NCBI GenBank assembly: GCA_016188475.1
Contig: JACPHT010000008.1
Span: forward strand, 98,489 to 150,191
DNA: 51,703 nt
Source: Candidatus Uhrbacteria bacterium
GTDB lineage: Bacteria > Patescibacteriota > Patescibacteriia > UBA9934 > GWF2-40-263
Direction: 5' to 3'
Shown here: positions 7,043 to 15,082 of the stretch, in pieces
Layout of the letters: each line of letters opens with the position of its first letter
How positions within the stretch are numbered: position 1 is the first letter of the stretch
The notes under the pieces: model-generated
What the model was told of the DNA's origin: nothing
Seen by the model: only the letters and a program-made list of their open reading frames with translations
Database searches by the model: none
Position numbers and translations under genes: made by a program

Positions 7043-7180
7043 TCATCCTGAAGGTTTGGGGTGAGATAGCCTGGCCGGCAGGCCAAGCCGGCAGAGTCCG
7101 AGGTAATAAAATGGAAGCAGGAATGGTTCTCAAAAGGTACAAAAACGAACTCAACCCACGCCGGCTCAATCCGGCGTTTC
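7043..7180 (+). ncRNA. Short promoter-to-terminator transcript, unknown RNA
   Basis: About 135-140 nt. Begins with hairpin TCTCATCC..GGGGTGAGA, then CCGGC-aggccaa-GCCGG, and ends in ACGCCGG-ctcaat-CCGGCGT plus TTTC (7158-7180). An in-frame ORF from ATG 7111 would run through the terminator hairpin, so I read it as non-coding. I do not recognise it; it does not match SRP RNA, RNase P RNA or tmRNA landmarks. Confidence 0.45.
7158..7180 (+). terminator. Terminator of the short transcript
   Basis: Seven base-pair stem ACGCCGG/CCGGCGT, 6-nt loop, then TTTCTTC. The T-run is short, so strength is uncertain. A further GGACC-acactc-GGTCC hairpin at about 7285-7300 precedes the TrmB stop. Confidence 0.5.
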
Positions 7181-7308
7181 TTCAACCGCACATGCATTGT
7201 GCACTCGGATCGTAGCTCTTTTTCCAACTTCTCACGAAAACAAACTCTTGCGCATTTGTTGCGCTTCTCTCATACTTCTCTTGATGGACCACACTCGGTC
7301 CTATTTTG

Positions 7309-8085
7309 TTACTTATCAATTCTCGATTGATATTCCTTTGCCCCTTTCCACGCAAGTTCAAACAATGCGCGCGCAGTGTCCGCGACTTCTTTACTTACAA
7401 TCACAACAGCCAAAACCGCTGAACGATATGAAAACAAAAACACATGGTTTCCTCGAATTGTAATTTCGCCGTGATGCGGAAATTCTGAAAACGGAATCAT
7501 TTTAATCTCACCTTCACCCATATCTGGAATATCTTTTGGCTCTGCCTTATCCAAAACAGCTAAAATTCTATAAGAAGTTTTGGCTTGCCGAAGCGCTGAA
7601 ACATGTTTTGGACTTTCTTCCATCAATTCTCTTGTTGCCAAAGCATCGTCAATTGAAAGAATCTGAACAAACTCTCCATCCAATTTTTCAAACGTCTGAC
7701 GCAAAGATCGTAAGCCTTCCGGCCCTTCCAAATATCTGATCTGCGGTTTTGCGCCTTCAGCATTATAAAGCGCGAGCAATAATGGCAAAGATTTTGCAAA
7801 CTCTTTTTCTTTTTCTTCAAGTTCTTTTTGTTGAACACGCAAAATTGAAATCAATCGATCAGGACTTTCCGGCGCATAAAAACGTTTCTTCCCTTTTACA
7901 AAAGTTGAAAGAAGCCCGCGTTCTGACAATGCTTCAATCATCACATACGTTGTCGCGCGATTGATTTTTGCTTTGTGCGAAATGTCTTGCACAGAAGCAG
8001 GTCCAAGTTCAAGCGACGCAAGATAAACCGACGCTTCTTTGTCAGAAAGCCCAAGATGTTTTAGTTCGTTCATTAGTTCGTCCAT
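7309..8085 (-). CDS. TrmB-family transcriptional regulator
   Basis: 258 aa. N-terminal winged helix (residues about 5-75: LKHLGLSDKEASVYLASLELGPASVQDISHKAKINRATTYVMIEALSERGLL) typical of TrmB/MarR-like sugar regulators, followed by a coiled segment (ILRVQQKELEEKEKEFAKSL) and a C-terminal regulatory domain with a KPQIRYLEGPEGLRSL opening, common in CPR TrmB proteins. Ligand and target genes unknown. The start lies beside an S23-flanking repeat at 8097, so its own promoter region may have been altered by that insertion. Confidence 0.85.
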   Translation of the reverse strand: MDELMNELKHLGLSDKEASVYLASLELGPASVQDISHKAKINRATTYVMIEALSERGLLSTFVKGKKRFYAPESPDRLISILRVQQKELEEKEKEFAKSLPLLLALYNAEGAKPQIRYLEGPEGLRSLRQTFEKLDGEFVQILSIDDALATRELMEESPKHVSALRQAKTSYRILAVLDKAEPKDIPDMGEGEIKMIPFSEFPHHGEITIRGNHVFLFSYRSAVLAVVIVSKEVADTARALFELAWKGAKEYQSRIDK

Positions 8086-8096
8086 AAAGTAGTTTG

Positions 8097-8121
8097 ATAG
8101 GCAATAGGGAATAGGCGAGAG
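8097..8121 (+). repeat. Left inverted repeat flanking the S23 gene
   Basis: ATAGGCAATAGGGAATAGGCGAGAG matches the reverse complement of 8486-8510 at 22 of 25 positions. Confidence 0.75.
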
Positions 8122-8478
8122 TTAATTGCTCAACTTAGTAATCATACAATACAACATTTTTTGAACTTCCGTGAGATCACTCGAAGCTTTTTCAATAACA
8201 ATTTGTGGATAAATACTTTTCGAGAGTAACAATTGTGTTTCTAGTTCCGAACAAGAACCATCTGCGATCTTTAAAAATCTGCCGTAATCCAATCTTGATC
8301 TACGTTGATATCCTTCTGCAATATTTGAAGGTATTGAAACAGCACAACGTCTCATTTGTGCAATAAGACCGAATTGTTCTTCCTTTGGTAATGATCTACA
8401 AAGGACATAAACTTGCTTCGCTAATTCCATTGAACGTTGCCAAACAATAAGGTCTTTAAAAGAGTGAATGTCGTGCAT
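8122..8478 (-). CDS. S23 / 23S rRNA intervening-sequence-type four-helix bundle protein
   Basis: 118 aa from ATG 8478 (MHDIHSFKDLIVWQRSMELAKQVY); the upstream part of the track ORF is repeat sequence. Family signatures: HSFKDLIVWQRSMELA, LPKEEQFGLIAQMRRCAVSIPSNIAEGYQRRS, and SELETQLLLS. These small pentameric four-helix proteins are often found inside 23S rRNA insertions or as stand-alone mobile genes; molecular role unknown. Here the gene is framed by 25-nt inverted repeats (8097-8121 and 8486-8510), as a movable one-gene unit would be, and is inserted between trmB and a glycosyltransferase. Confidence 0.9.
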   Translation of the reverse strand: MHDIHSFKDLIVWQRSMELAKQVYVLCRSLPKEEQFGLIAQMRRCAVSIPSNIAEGYQRRSRLDYGRFLKIADGSCSELETQLLLSKSIYPQIVIEKASSDLTEVQKMLYCMITKLSN

Positions 8479-8485
8479 ATTTTTT

Positions 8486-8510
8486 CTCTTGCCTATTGCC
8501 TCTTGCCTAT
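8486..8510 (-). repeat. Right inverted repeat flanking the S23 gene
   Basis: CTCTTGCCTATTGCCTCTTGCCTAT, inverted relative to 8097-8121. It supplies the TAG stop codon of the neighbouring glycosyltransferase. Confidence 0.75.
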
Positions 8511-9667
8511 TGTCTAAAAACTTCCCATGTCTGCTTTGCAGTTTTTTCCCAAGAAAATTCTTCAACACGATTACTTCCCTTTTCAATCAATCGTTCGCGA
8601 AGTAGCGGATCGGCAACAAGTCGAGTCATTTGTTTTGCCCACAACTCTGGATCTTGAGGTGAAATATAAATCGCGCTGTCGCCGGCAACTTCGTGATGAA
8701 CTGGAATATCCGATGTTAACAAAACGGTTCCACAAGCCATTGCTTCAAGGTTTGGAATTCCAAATCCTTCATACCACGATGGAAACAAAAAAGCTGTTGC
8801 GACATTCATAAGCGCCGCGACCTCTTCATCAGGAAGATATCCGACTTCGCGAATCAGAGTCCTATTTATTGATCGTTCAATGTACGTTCTGATTTCTTCA
8901 TATCCAAATCCTTTTTCACCAACAAGCACAAGTTCAAAAGGATCGCCCATTCCGCGATTTTGTTTGAACAACTCAAACGCGCGAATGATCGTTGAAACGT
9001 TTTTCTTTTTTTCCAATCGTCCGACAAACAAAAAGAAATTATGGCCAAGACGATATTTTTGCAAAACCGGTTCGATCACTTTCGAATCTAAACGTTTGTA
9101 TATTTCTGTTGCCGCAGAAAGCAGAGTGACTGTAATTTTTGTTTCAGAAACATTGTAAACAGTTTTTAATTCTTCTTTTGTAAATTGAGAAACACTGATT
9201 AGATGTTTTGCTTTTTTTATTGCGCGTGATGTTGCAGACGCTACACGTTTTCGAACTGACGTACTATATAAATTTCCAATGCGACTAAAAGCAACATCAT
9301 GAATTGTTGTGATGATCGGAACGCGAAATGAAAAACTTGGAATTCCTTGCGCTGGTACAAAAAAGATATTCGGACGACGACGTAACAATTCCCAACTCAC
9401 ACGAAATTGCATCCATCCTCGCTTAAACTTCCATCTCAAAACGCGCGACTCCCAGCCGCTCGGCATTTGCGTAAGTTTTCCTTGCAAAGGAGTTGGCGAA
9501 AATAAAACAATCCGCTCTCCATCTTTAAGCGGTTCTTTTTTCATTGCCTCGATCAAATGAAACGCATAGTTCTCAACGCCAGTTCGTTTCATTTTGTTCG
9601 CCGAAGAAGCATCAATCGCAAAAATTGTTGTGCGTGTGGATTGTAAAAAATTAACTTCGGTTTGCAT
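8507..9667 (-). CDS. GT4-type glycosyltransferase (family 1 fold)
   Basis: 386 aa GT-B enzyme, probably adding sugars from nucleotide donors to a surface glycan. Acceptor-side N-terminal half has IDASSANKMKRTGVENYAFHLIEAM and TTIHDVAFSRIGNLYS; the C-terminal half has FLFVGRLEKKKNVSTIIRAF, GYLPDEEVAALMNVATAFLFPSWYEGFGIPNLEAMACG (the E-x7-E donor motif). The last codons and stop (FRQ-TAG) lie in the S23-flanking repeat, so the original C-terminus may have been a few residues different. Start at 9667 is plausible but not anchored by a Shine-Dalgarno. Confidence 0.9.
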   Translation of the reverse strand: MQTEVNFLQSTRTTIFAIDASSANKMKRTGVENYAFHLIEAMKKEPLKDGERIVLFSPTPLQGKLTQMPSGWESRVLRWKFKRGWMQFRVSWELLRRRPNIFFVPAQGIPSFSFRVPIITTIHDVAFSRIGNLYSTSVRKRVASATSRAIKKAKHLISVSQFTKEELKTVYNVSETKITVTLLSAATEIYKRLDSKVIEPVLQKYRLGHNFFLFVGRLEKKKNVSTIIRAFELFKQNRGMGDPFELVLVGEKGFGYEEIRTYIERSINRTLIREVGYLPDEEVAALMNVATAFLFPSWYEGFGIPNLEAMACGTVLLTSDIPVHHEVAGDSAIYISPQDPELWAKQMTRLVADPLLRERLIEKGSNRVEEFSWEKTAKQTWEVFRQ

Positions 9668-9681
9668 AATAATACTTTTGT

Positions 9682-9721
9682 AATTGCGAGGAGCCTATTA
9701 GACCGACGAAGTAATCTCTTC
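9682..9721 (+). repeat. ATTGCGAGGAGC...GACGAAGTAATCTC repeat, left side of GIY-YIG unit
   Basis: Half of the common GTCATTGCGAGGAGCGAAGCGACGAAGCAATCT repeat. It contains the stop codon and last residues (EITSSV) of the GIY-YIG gene. Confidence 0.7.
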
Positions 9722-10000
9722 AAACAGATCTACCCATTCAGGATTTCGTGAAGCAATCAGATCTATTTTCTTTTGTCTTGAACCGCCTTTTATATGTTTT
9801 TCTCGTAAAAGTGCCTCATGTACATCGTTCCCAATTTCGTAATACACCAACTTAATAATATTGTATTTTTTTGTAAAACCATCCACTAATTTTCCTTTGT
9901 GTTCAAACACTCTTCTTACTAAGTTATTTGTTACACCAACATAAAGAACAGTATTTCTAAAATTGGTCATGATATAAACGTAATACTGTCTCTCAACCAT
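9698..10000 (-). CDS. Stand-alone GIY-YIG nuclease-domain protein
   Basis: 100 aa, the UvrC-N/YhbQ-like small GIY-YIG type. Motifs: YYVYIMTNFRNTVLYVGVTNN (GIY-YIG variant with YVYI...YVGVT), LVRRVFEHKGKLVDGFTKKYNIIKLVYYE, and EALLREKHIKGGSRQKKIDLI. Likely metal-dependent endonuclease, target unknown. Both ends of the gene sit in oppositely oriented copies of the ATTGCGAG...GCAATCTC repeat (9682-9721 and 10003-10036); a copy without any gene lies just upstream at 10079-10165. This suggests a repeat-bounded mobile unit. Confidence 0.9.
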   Translation of the reverse strand: MVERQYYVYIMTNFRNTVLYVGVTNNLVRRVFEHKGKLVDGFTKKYNIIKLVYYEIGNDVHEALLREKHIKGGSRQKKIDLIASRNPEWVDLFEEITSSV

Positions 10001-10002
10001 AG

Positions 10003-10036
10003 AGACTGCTTCAGCCGTTGGCCTAGCAATGACACA
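10003..10036 (-). repeat. Right side repeat of the GIY-YIG unit
   Basis: AGAGACTGCTTCAGCCGTTGGCCTAGCAATGACAC, inverted with respect to 9682-9721. Confidence 0.7.
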
Positions 10037-10078
10037 TCTACAAATATTAATCTGAGACTGTAGAAAAACTCACTTTTT

Positions 10079-10165
10079 CTGTCATTGCGAGGAGCGGAGC
10101 GACGAAGCAATCTACTGTTTGTTCGATAACCGAAAGATTGCTTCGGCCGTTGGCCTCGCAATGAC
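10079..10165. repeat. Gene-less GTCATTGCGAGG...CCTCGCAATGAC inverted repeat
   Basis: CTGTCATTGCGAGGAGCGGAGCGACGAAGCAATCT and its inverted partner AGATTGCTTCGGCCGTTGGCCTCGCAATGACAC separated by about 20 nt. Same repeat as the arms around the GIY-YIG gene. Confidence 0.8.
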
Positions 10166-10169
10166 ACAT

Positions 10170-11174
10170 CTAGCTCGTAAAAATACTTCTCTTGTACGCA
10201 TCAAGATTTTCAAGCGCGATTCCTGTTCCTTTCGCAACACACTGTTGAGGATCTTCGGCAACAAAAGTTGGAACACCTGTTGCCTCTGCAATAAGTGTAT
10301 CCAAACTTCGAAGTTGCGCGGAACCTCCGGAAAGCATAATGCCTTTATCCATCACATCTGCAGAAAGTTCAGGAGGTGTTTTGTGCAAAACTTCTTTAAC
10401 AGTTGAAATTATTCCTTCAAGTTCATTTTGAATAGCAACAGTTACGTCGTCAGAAGTGACTTCAATAATTTTAGGAAGTCCTGTGATCATGTCGCGTCCT
10501 TTAACTTCCATTGATAATTTGTCTGGAAGATACATAGCGGCTCCGATTTGAATTTTGATGTCTTCTGATGTTCTCTCGCCAATCGCGAGACCATATTTGC
10601 GACGAATATATTCTGAAATCGCATGATCGAATTTCACTCCGCCGATTCGAACAGACTCTGAAGCAACAATTCCACCAAGTGAAATAACAGCCATTTCCGC
10701 TGTTCCTCCACCAATATCAATAATCATGTGCCCAGATGGAGAACCGATCGGAATGTTAGCCCCAATCGCGGCAACGATAGGTTCTTTGATGATGTATGCC
10801 GCTTTGGCTCCTGCCGCGAGAGTGGCGTCAATCACAGCGCGACGTTCTGTTGAAGTAATTCCACCAGGAACAGCGACCATAACTTCTGGACGAAACAAAC
10901 GAAAACCACCAAGCGCTTTGTTTATAAAATAACGAAGCATTGCTTCGGTTGTTCTGTAATCAGCAATAACTCCATCTTTAAGCGGACGACGCGCAACAAT
11001 AGTTTCTGGTGTTCGTCCAAGCATGTCTTTTGCTTCTTTTCCAACAGCCAAAACTTTTTTGTCAGTATATGAAACAGCAACAACAGATGGCTCATTGATA
11101 ATAATACCTCGTTTAGGAACATAAACGAGGACAGTGGTTGTTCCAAGATCAATCCCGATTTTTTTTTGAAACAT
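10170..11174 (-). CDS. mreB: Rod shape-determining protein MreB
   Basis: 334 aa bacterial actin homologue that guides lateral wall synthesis at the inner membrane. Actin-fold motifs: phosphate 1 GIDLGTTTVLVYV (residues 7-19), phosphate 2 IDIGGGTAEMAVI (about 155), connect and adenosine segment IMLSGGSAQLRSLDTLIAEATGVP near 285. No mreC/mreD/rodA is in the window; instead it follows a DUF4012 gene by 3 nt and lies in a block of glycosyltransferases. Its position suggests co-expression with surface assembly genes. Confidence 0.95.
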   Translation of the reverse strand: MFQKKIGIDLGTTTVLVYVPKRGIIINEPSVVAVSYTDKKVLAVGKEAKDMLGRTPETIVARRPLKDGVIADYRTTEAMLRYFINKALGGFRLFRPEVMVAVPGGITSTERRAVIDATLAAGAKAAYIIKEPIVAAIGANIPIGSPSGHMIIDIGGGTAEMAVISLGGIVASESVRIGGVKFDHAISEYIRRKYGLAIGERTSEDIKIQIGAAMYLPDKLSMEVKGRDMITGLPKIIEVTSDDVTVAIQNELEGIISTVKEVLHKTPPELSADVMDKGIMLSGGSAQLRSLDTLIAEATGVPTFVAEDPQQCVAKGTGIALENLDAYKRSIFTS

Positions 11175-11177
11175 ACT

Positions 11178-13091
11178 TTACAATCCAATTTCAATCTTTA
11201 CATCTTGACTCAATTTTGTATTCAAACGATAACGATCATCGCCCCACTCGTTTCGGATTTCTGCCGGAACCGCGTGCGAGATATTCTTATCAAAATCCAG
11301 GTCAAGCGTCAACGTGTAATCACGCGCGCCCATTTGTTTCAAAAAAGTCAAACCATATGTCTGCTCTGCAATGGCTTTCACAACCGTGTCAGAAAGTTCA
11401 TATTCGTAAGTGATCGTTTTCTCCTCCCCTGGTTCCACTGAAACAAAACCGCCAAAAACTCTCATGCCAAGCTCATCAAAAACTTCTGGACCTTCATTTA
11501 ATCCTTGCACACGAACAAGAGTTGTTCCAAGCGGAACATAAAGCCGAGCATAACTTCGATATCGTGTTGTTCGCCAATCAAACTGTCCAACGTGATCGTA
11601 TATCACAGACGTTCGACCAATCCACGCGCCACTTTCATTTCTAAAAAACGAATAACGAATCGAGCGATTAACAACTGGATCTGATTTCAAACTCGCAAGA
11701 TTAGCATCAACAAACCATTGAATATCTGGCGTTGAAAATGAGGAAACTCCAGCCCATCCAACATTCACAAGCGTTTGTTGAACCTGCTCATTTTCGCTGT
11801 AAACTGCAAGTTGTTTTGATTTTAATGCTTCATCAACGATCGTAAAAATATTTCCCCATTTTGAAAACGGTAAAGCTATTAAACGCGACTGAACTTCATT
11901 AACCAAATCAGCCAATACTTCCTTTCGCTGATCAACTGAAATTCCACTTTCCCAAAAACCTTTTTCAACTTGAAATTCAATCAAATCAGGCACATTTTTT
12001 GATGTAAAAATCTGACCATCAACTTCAATTGGTCCAAGCTCATCCAAAAGCGCTGAAGCAAATACTGGTGTGAAACCAATTACGGAATCGATGATGATAT
12101 TTGATTCGTATTCAAAAGACTTGATTGATTCTTTTGAGCTGACTGAAAAATCAGGACTCCAATTTGAATCTCTAAAAAACCACTTTGAAGTTGCGTTATA
12201 TTTCTGCAAAGGAACTGGCGGAAAAGCAGTCACTGGATTTTTAGATGACTTATCAAGCGCGTAAACATCTGCTGTTTTAGTTTGTAAAACTTCCCCGTTT
12301 GAAACATTCATCACACCATACGTTCCAATAAATCCTCCTCCAGGGCGGAGCTCATCATTATTCAAAAACAGCAACAAATGATTTTTTTGTTTTCCAAAAC
12401 CGGAAAATTCCGGCAACAAATGCGCCAACACAGACGCGACCTTAAGTTGATCTTCAACTTGATCCATCTGATCTACAACCGGATTTAAAACCCCAAGAAA
12501 CGGCGAAGCTAAACGACTGTCTTTTAGCAAAGTCAATTCTTCTTTTGTGATTTGAAGTCTTGATGACAGAAGATCAAAGTCACCTGACGCAGTGCTCAAT
12601 CTTTCAAGAATAACTAATTTTGTTGATGGAGAAAGAGCGTCAAAAGTAACAGATTTATTTTCAAGTCCCGCAAGTTGAGCTACGTCTTGTCCTAATGAGA
12701 TAACATTTGATAGCGAATCAACCAATTGTTCGCTTGAAACAAACGTGCCTTTCAAATTTGAAAATTCATCTTTAAGACCCGGGAGAAACCAAACACGCTC
12801 AAGCAAAAATACGCTCTGTTCTGTCTCCTTAATTGATTGAGAAGCGCGTGATAAATTTTTTTGCGCTTCTGAAAAGTGAAGCGACTTAACGTTTTTTGCA
12901 GTATCAGAAATCGCATCGCGAGTATCAAGAGTCGCAGCGACGGCCTGGCCTAGAACAAGAAGAAGCATAACAAACCAACCCGCCAACAAAACTGCAAGCA
13001 CAACTATGAACGCGCGAAAAAATTGCCGACGACGATGGCGGCTGTGAATATTCGATGATTCACTTTTATGAATTGACGCTTGGGTGTGCAT
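11178..13091 (-). CDS. DUF4012 membrane-anchored surface protein
   Basis: 637 aa from ATG 13091; the longer track start overlaps the GT2 gene further and lacks support. One N-terminal TM helix (FFRAFIVVLAVLLAGWFVMLLLVLGQA, about residues 28-55) follows a basic cytoplasmic tail; the rest is extracytoplasmic. The LLLFLNNDELRPGGGFIGTYG block with later DVYALDKSS is the DUF4012 signature, widespread in CPR and Gram-positives and usually found with polysaccharide genes; biochemical role unknown. Its 5' end overlaps the end of the upstream GT2 gene by 26 nt. Confidence 0.88.
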   Translation of the reverse strand: MHTQASIHKSESSNIHSRHRRRQFFRAFIVVLAVLLAGWFVMLLLVLGQAVAATLDTRDAISDTAKNVKSLHFSEAQKNLSRASQSIKETEQSVFLLERVWFLPGLKDEFSNLKGTFVSSEQLVDSLSNVISLGQDVAQLAGLENKSVTFDALSPSTKLVILERLSTASGDFDLLSSRLQITKEELTLLKDSRLASPFLGVLNPVVDQMDQVEDQLKVASVLAHLLPEFSGFGKQKNHLLLFLNNDELRPGGGFIGTYGVMNVSNGEVLQTKTADVYALDKSSKNPVTAFPPVPLQKYNATSKWFFRDSNWSPDFSVSSKESIKSFEYESNIIIDSVIGFTPVFASALLDELGPIEVDGQIFTSKNVPDLIEFQVEKGFWESGISVDQRKEVLADLVNEVQSRLIALPFSKWGNIFTIVDEALKSKQLAVYSENEQVQQTLVNVGWAGVSSFSTPDIQWFVDANLASLKSDPVVNRSIRYSFFRNESGAWIGRTSVIYDHVGQFDWRTTRYRSYARLYVPLGTTLVRVQGLNEGPEVFDELGMRVFGGFVSVEPGEEKTITYEYELSDTVVKAIAEQTYGLTFLKQMGARDYTLTLDLDFDKNISHAVPAEIRNEWGDDRYRLNTKLSQDVKIEIGL

Positions 13092-13908
13092 GTGATGTCT
13101 CTCTTGGATTTTTTTGACCCTTATATTTCTTGTAATAGTATATCGCACTTTTTGCTTGAAGGCGCGTCAGCGGATTTCGAATTTGTTCCAAAAAAGATCC
13201 CTCGGCTGTTTCGCGACGATGATAATGCACAAATTGAATGTCTGGATTATATACAACTCTCCATCCTGCAAGCCAAAATCTGCGACACCAATCTTGATCT
13301 TCAAAATAAATAAAAAAATTTGGATCAAATCCACCGACTTTATCAACCGCTTCTTTTCTAACAAGCATTGCCGCGCCAAGTAGATAATCAACGTTTTGAA
13401 TCTGATTATGATCCCAATCTTTCATTTGATATTCACTATCCGCGCGTTTTGCAAAGCCAAAAGAACGTAAAATCGGAACTCTGCGATACAAAATAATTGA
13501 TGGACCCATGAATCTATAACAACTATATTGCAGTGTTCGGTCCGGATTTAAAAGTTTTGGTCCTAACATTCCAATATCTGAATGCGCGTCCATGTAAGCG
13601 ACCATTGAATCAAACACATCGTCAAAAACTGCAATGTCAGGATTAAACACAAGATAATATCGCGCATTGGCATGTTGCATTGCCAAATTCATTCCATTTC
13701 CAAAACCGATATTTTTATCACTCATTACAATTTTCACAAATGGAAATTCTTTTTGCACCCAATCACGGACTCGAACTTTTGGATTGTTATCAACAACAAT
13801 AACTTCAAAACTGATATTTATTTTGGAAGTGAAAATTCCTTTGAGCGTTTGGCGCAAAAGTCCTGGAGTATTGTAGTGCACGATCAAAATCGACAAATCT
13901 TTTTTCAT
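13066..13908 (-). CDS. GT2 glycosyltransferase, rhamnosyltransferase-like
   Basis: 280 aa GT-A fold. Opens with LSILIVHYNTPGLLRQTL; nucleotide-sugar site VIVVDNNP; metal-binding region YYLVFNPDIAVFDD; acceptor segment GAAMLVRKEAVDKVGGFDPNFFIYFEDQDWCRRFWLAGWR with ED motif. Soluble, probably membrane-associated. Part of the glycosyltransferase-mreB-DUF4012 block; its 3' end overlaps the next gene. Confidence 0.9.
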   Translation of the reverse strand: MKKDLSILIVHYNTPGLLRQTLKGIFTSKINISFEVIVVDNNPKVRVRDWVQKEFPFVKIVMSDKNIGFGNGMNLAMQHANARYYLVFNPDIAVFDDVFDSMVAYMDAHSDIGMLGPKLLNPDRTLQYSCYRFMGPSIILYRRVPILRSFGFAKRADSEYQMKDWDHNQIQNVDYLLGAAMLVRKEAVDKVGGFDPNFFIYFEDQDWCRRFWLAGWRVVYNPDIQFVHYHRRETAEGSFLEQIRNPLTRLQAKSAIYYYKKYKGQKNPRETSHAHPSVNS

Positions 13909-13915
13909 ACAAATT

Positions 13916-14965
13916 TTATTTGAACCATCGGCGCAGTTCTTTTGCAGATCGCTTTTGATGCTTCTTGATCCATACGCGTTTCCTGAACATTCGTGGAAAA
14001 AGTTTTATTGCATCAATAAACGCTCGAACATTTTTTGTTTCAAAAAACAAAGTATAAATTAATCTTCCAACTTCAGATGGAACTATCCAAACGCAAGAAA
14101 ACAAAAAATCACCGATCGGAAGATTTTTGATTAGAAGCAACCATTGATTTCTGTTAGAATAATAACTTCGAAGTTTTGACTTATTGCGACGATTTTTGAT
14201 TCGCTCAATGATCCCAATTTTTTCAGGCGAGTACATTCCGCGATAATGAAATGCAACAGCTCCGGACACAAAATGCGCGTCCCATCCGAAACGCTGAAGC
14301 CGCCAAGCCAGATCAACGTCTTCTTTGTAAGCAAAAAAATCTTCGTCAAAAAATTCATCTTCAAAACGAATGTCGCTAAGAGCAGAGGCACGATACAAAA
14401 CAAGCGCTCCTGAAATTCCAAACACGTCACGCGACTCGTCGTACTGACCTTTGTCCATTTCTCCTGCTCCGCGATCAGTAAATGTTCTATTTTTATGCGC
14501 GTGTAAACCCGTTGAATCAATTAGATCAGAATGTATCGTTTCCTGAAGGGTTTCATCAGTAAGATTTTCACCAAACGCGCGACGCAACTTTCCACCAAAC
14601 GCCCCAACTGTTGGATGAGATATAACATCATGCATGAGCGTTCCAATAAAATTGGATGGTAAAATCAAATCTGGATTTGTTACCAAAACAAAATTTTCGT
14701 TAAAGTTTAATGGATCCCAATGTTCAAGCGCATATCTAATTCCCTGATTGTGCGCTCCTGAAAAACCCAAATTTCTGGCATTGCGTAAAATAGTAATTTG
14801 AGGATAATGTTCTCGTATAAATTCTACGACTCCGTCTGTTGATCCATTATCAATCACAAGAATATTGAAATCACGGAAAGTTTGACTGGACAAGCTCTTG
14901 AGTAAATCAGGCAAAAACTTCATCGAGTTCCATGCAACAATGTGAATTGAAAGAGGTGGATACAT
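13916..14965 (-). CDS. GT2 glycosyltransferase, rhamnosyltransferase-like
   Basis: 349 aa paralogue of the next gene downstream: LSIHIVAWNSMKFLPDLLKSL, NILVIDNGSTDGVVEFI, NFVLVTNPDLILPSNF, SGALVLYRASALSDIRFEDEFFDEDFFAYKEDVDLAWRLQRFGW. A longer C-terminal basic tail (RMFRKRVWIKKHQKRSAKELRRWF) may contact membrane lipids. Seven nt separate it from the second GT2 gene, so they are co-transcribed. Confidence 0.9.
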   Translation of the reverse strand: MYPPLSIHIVAWNSMKFLPDLLKSLSSQTFRDFNILVIDNGSTDGVVEFIREHYPQITILRNARNLGFSGAHNQGIRYALEHWDPLNFNENFVLVTNPDLILPSNFIGTLMHDVISHPTVGAFGGKLRRAFGENLTDETLQETIHSDLIDSTGLHAHKNRTFTDRGAGEMDKGQYDESRDVFGISGALVLYRASALSDIRFEDEFFDEDFFAYKEDVDLAWRLQRFGWDAHFVSGAVAFHYRGMYSPEKIGIIERIKNRRNKSKLRSYYSNRNQWLLLIKNLPIGDFLFSCVWIVPSEVGRLIYTLFFETKNVRAFIDAIKLFPRMFRKRVWIKKHQKRSAKELRRWFK

Positions 14966-15082
14966 AATGTGCCACTATATTAAGCAATACACCGCAAGAA
15001 AACAACTTAGAGTCAAATAACAACAATATAATCTTCCAAAAAATGACGGCGGACATTAAAATCCTATTGGAATGACTGAAGA

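Noticed and set aside
7085-7130. GGAAGCAG resembling the SRP RNA tetraloop region
   Set aside because: The flanking helix of SRP RNA (CAGGUCCGGAAGGAAGCAGCC) is absent.
7111-7215. 34-codon ORF (MEAGMVLKRY...) in the short transcript
   Set aside because: The proposed terminator hairpin lies inside the ORF, so the transcript would end before its stop.
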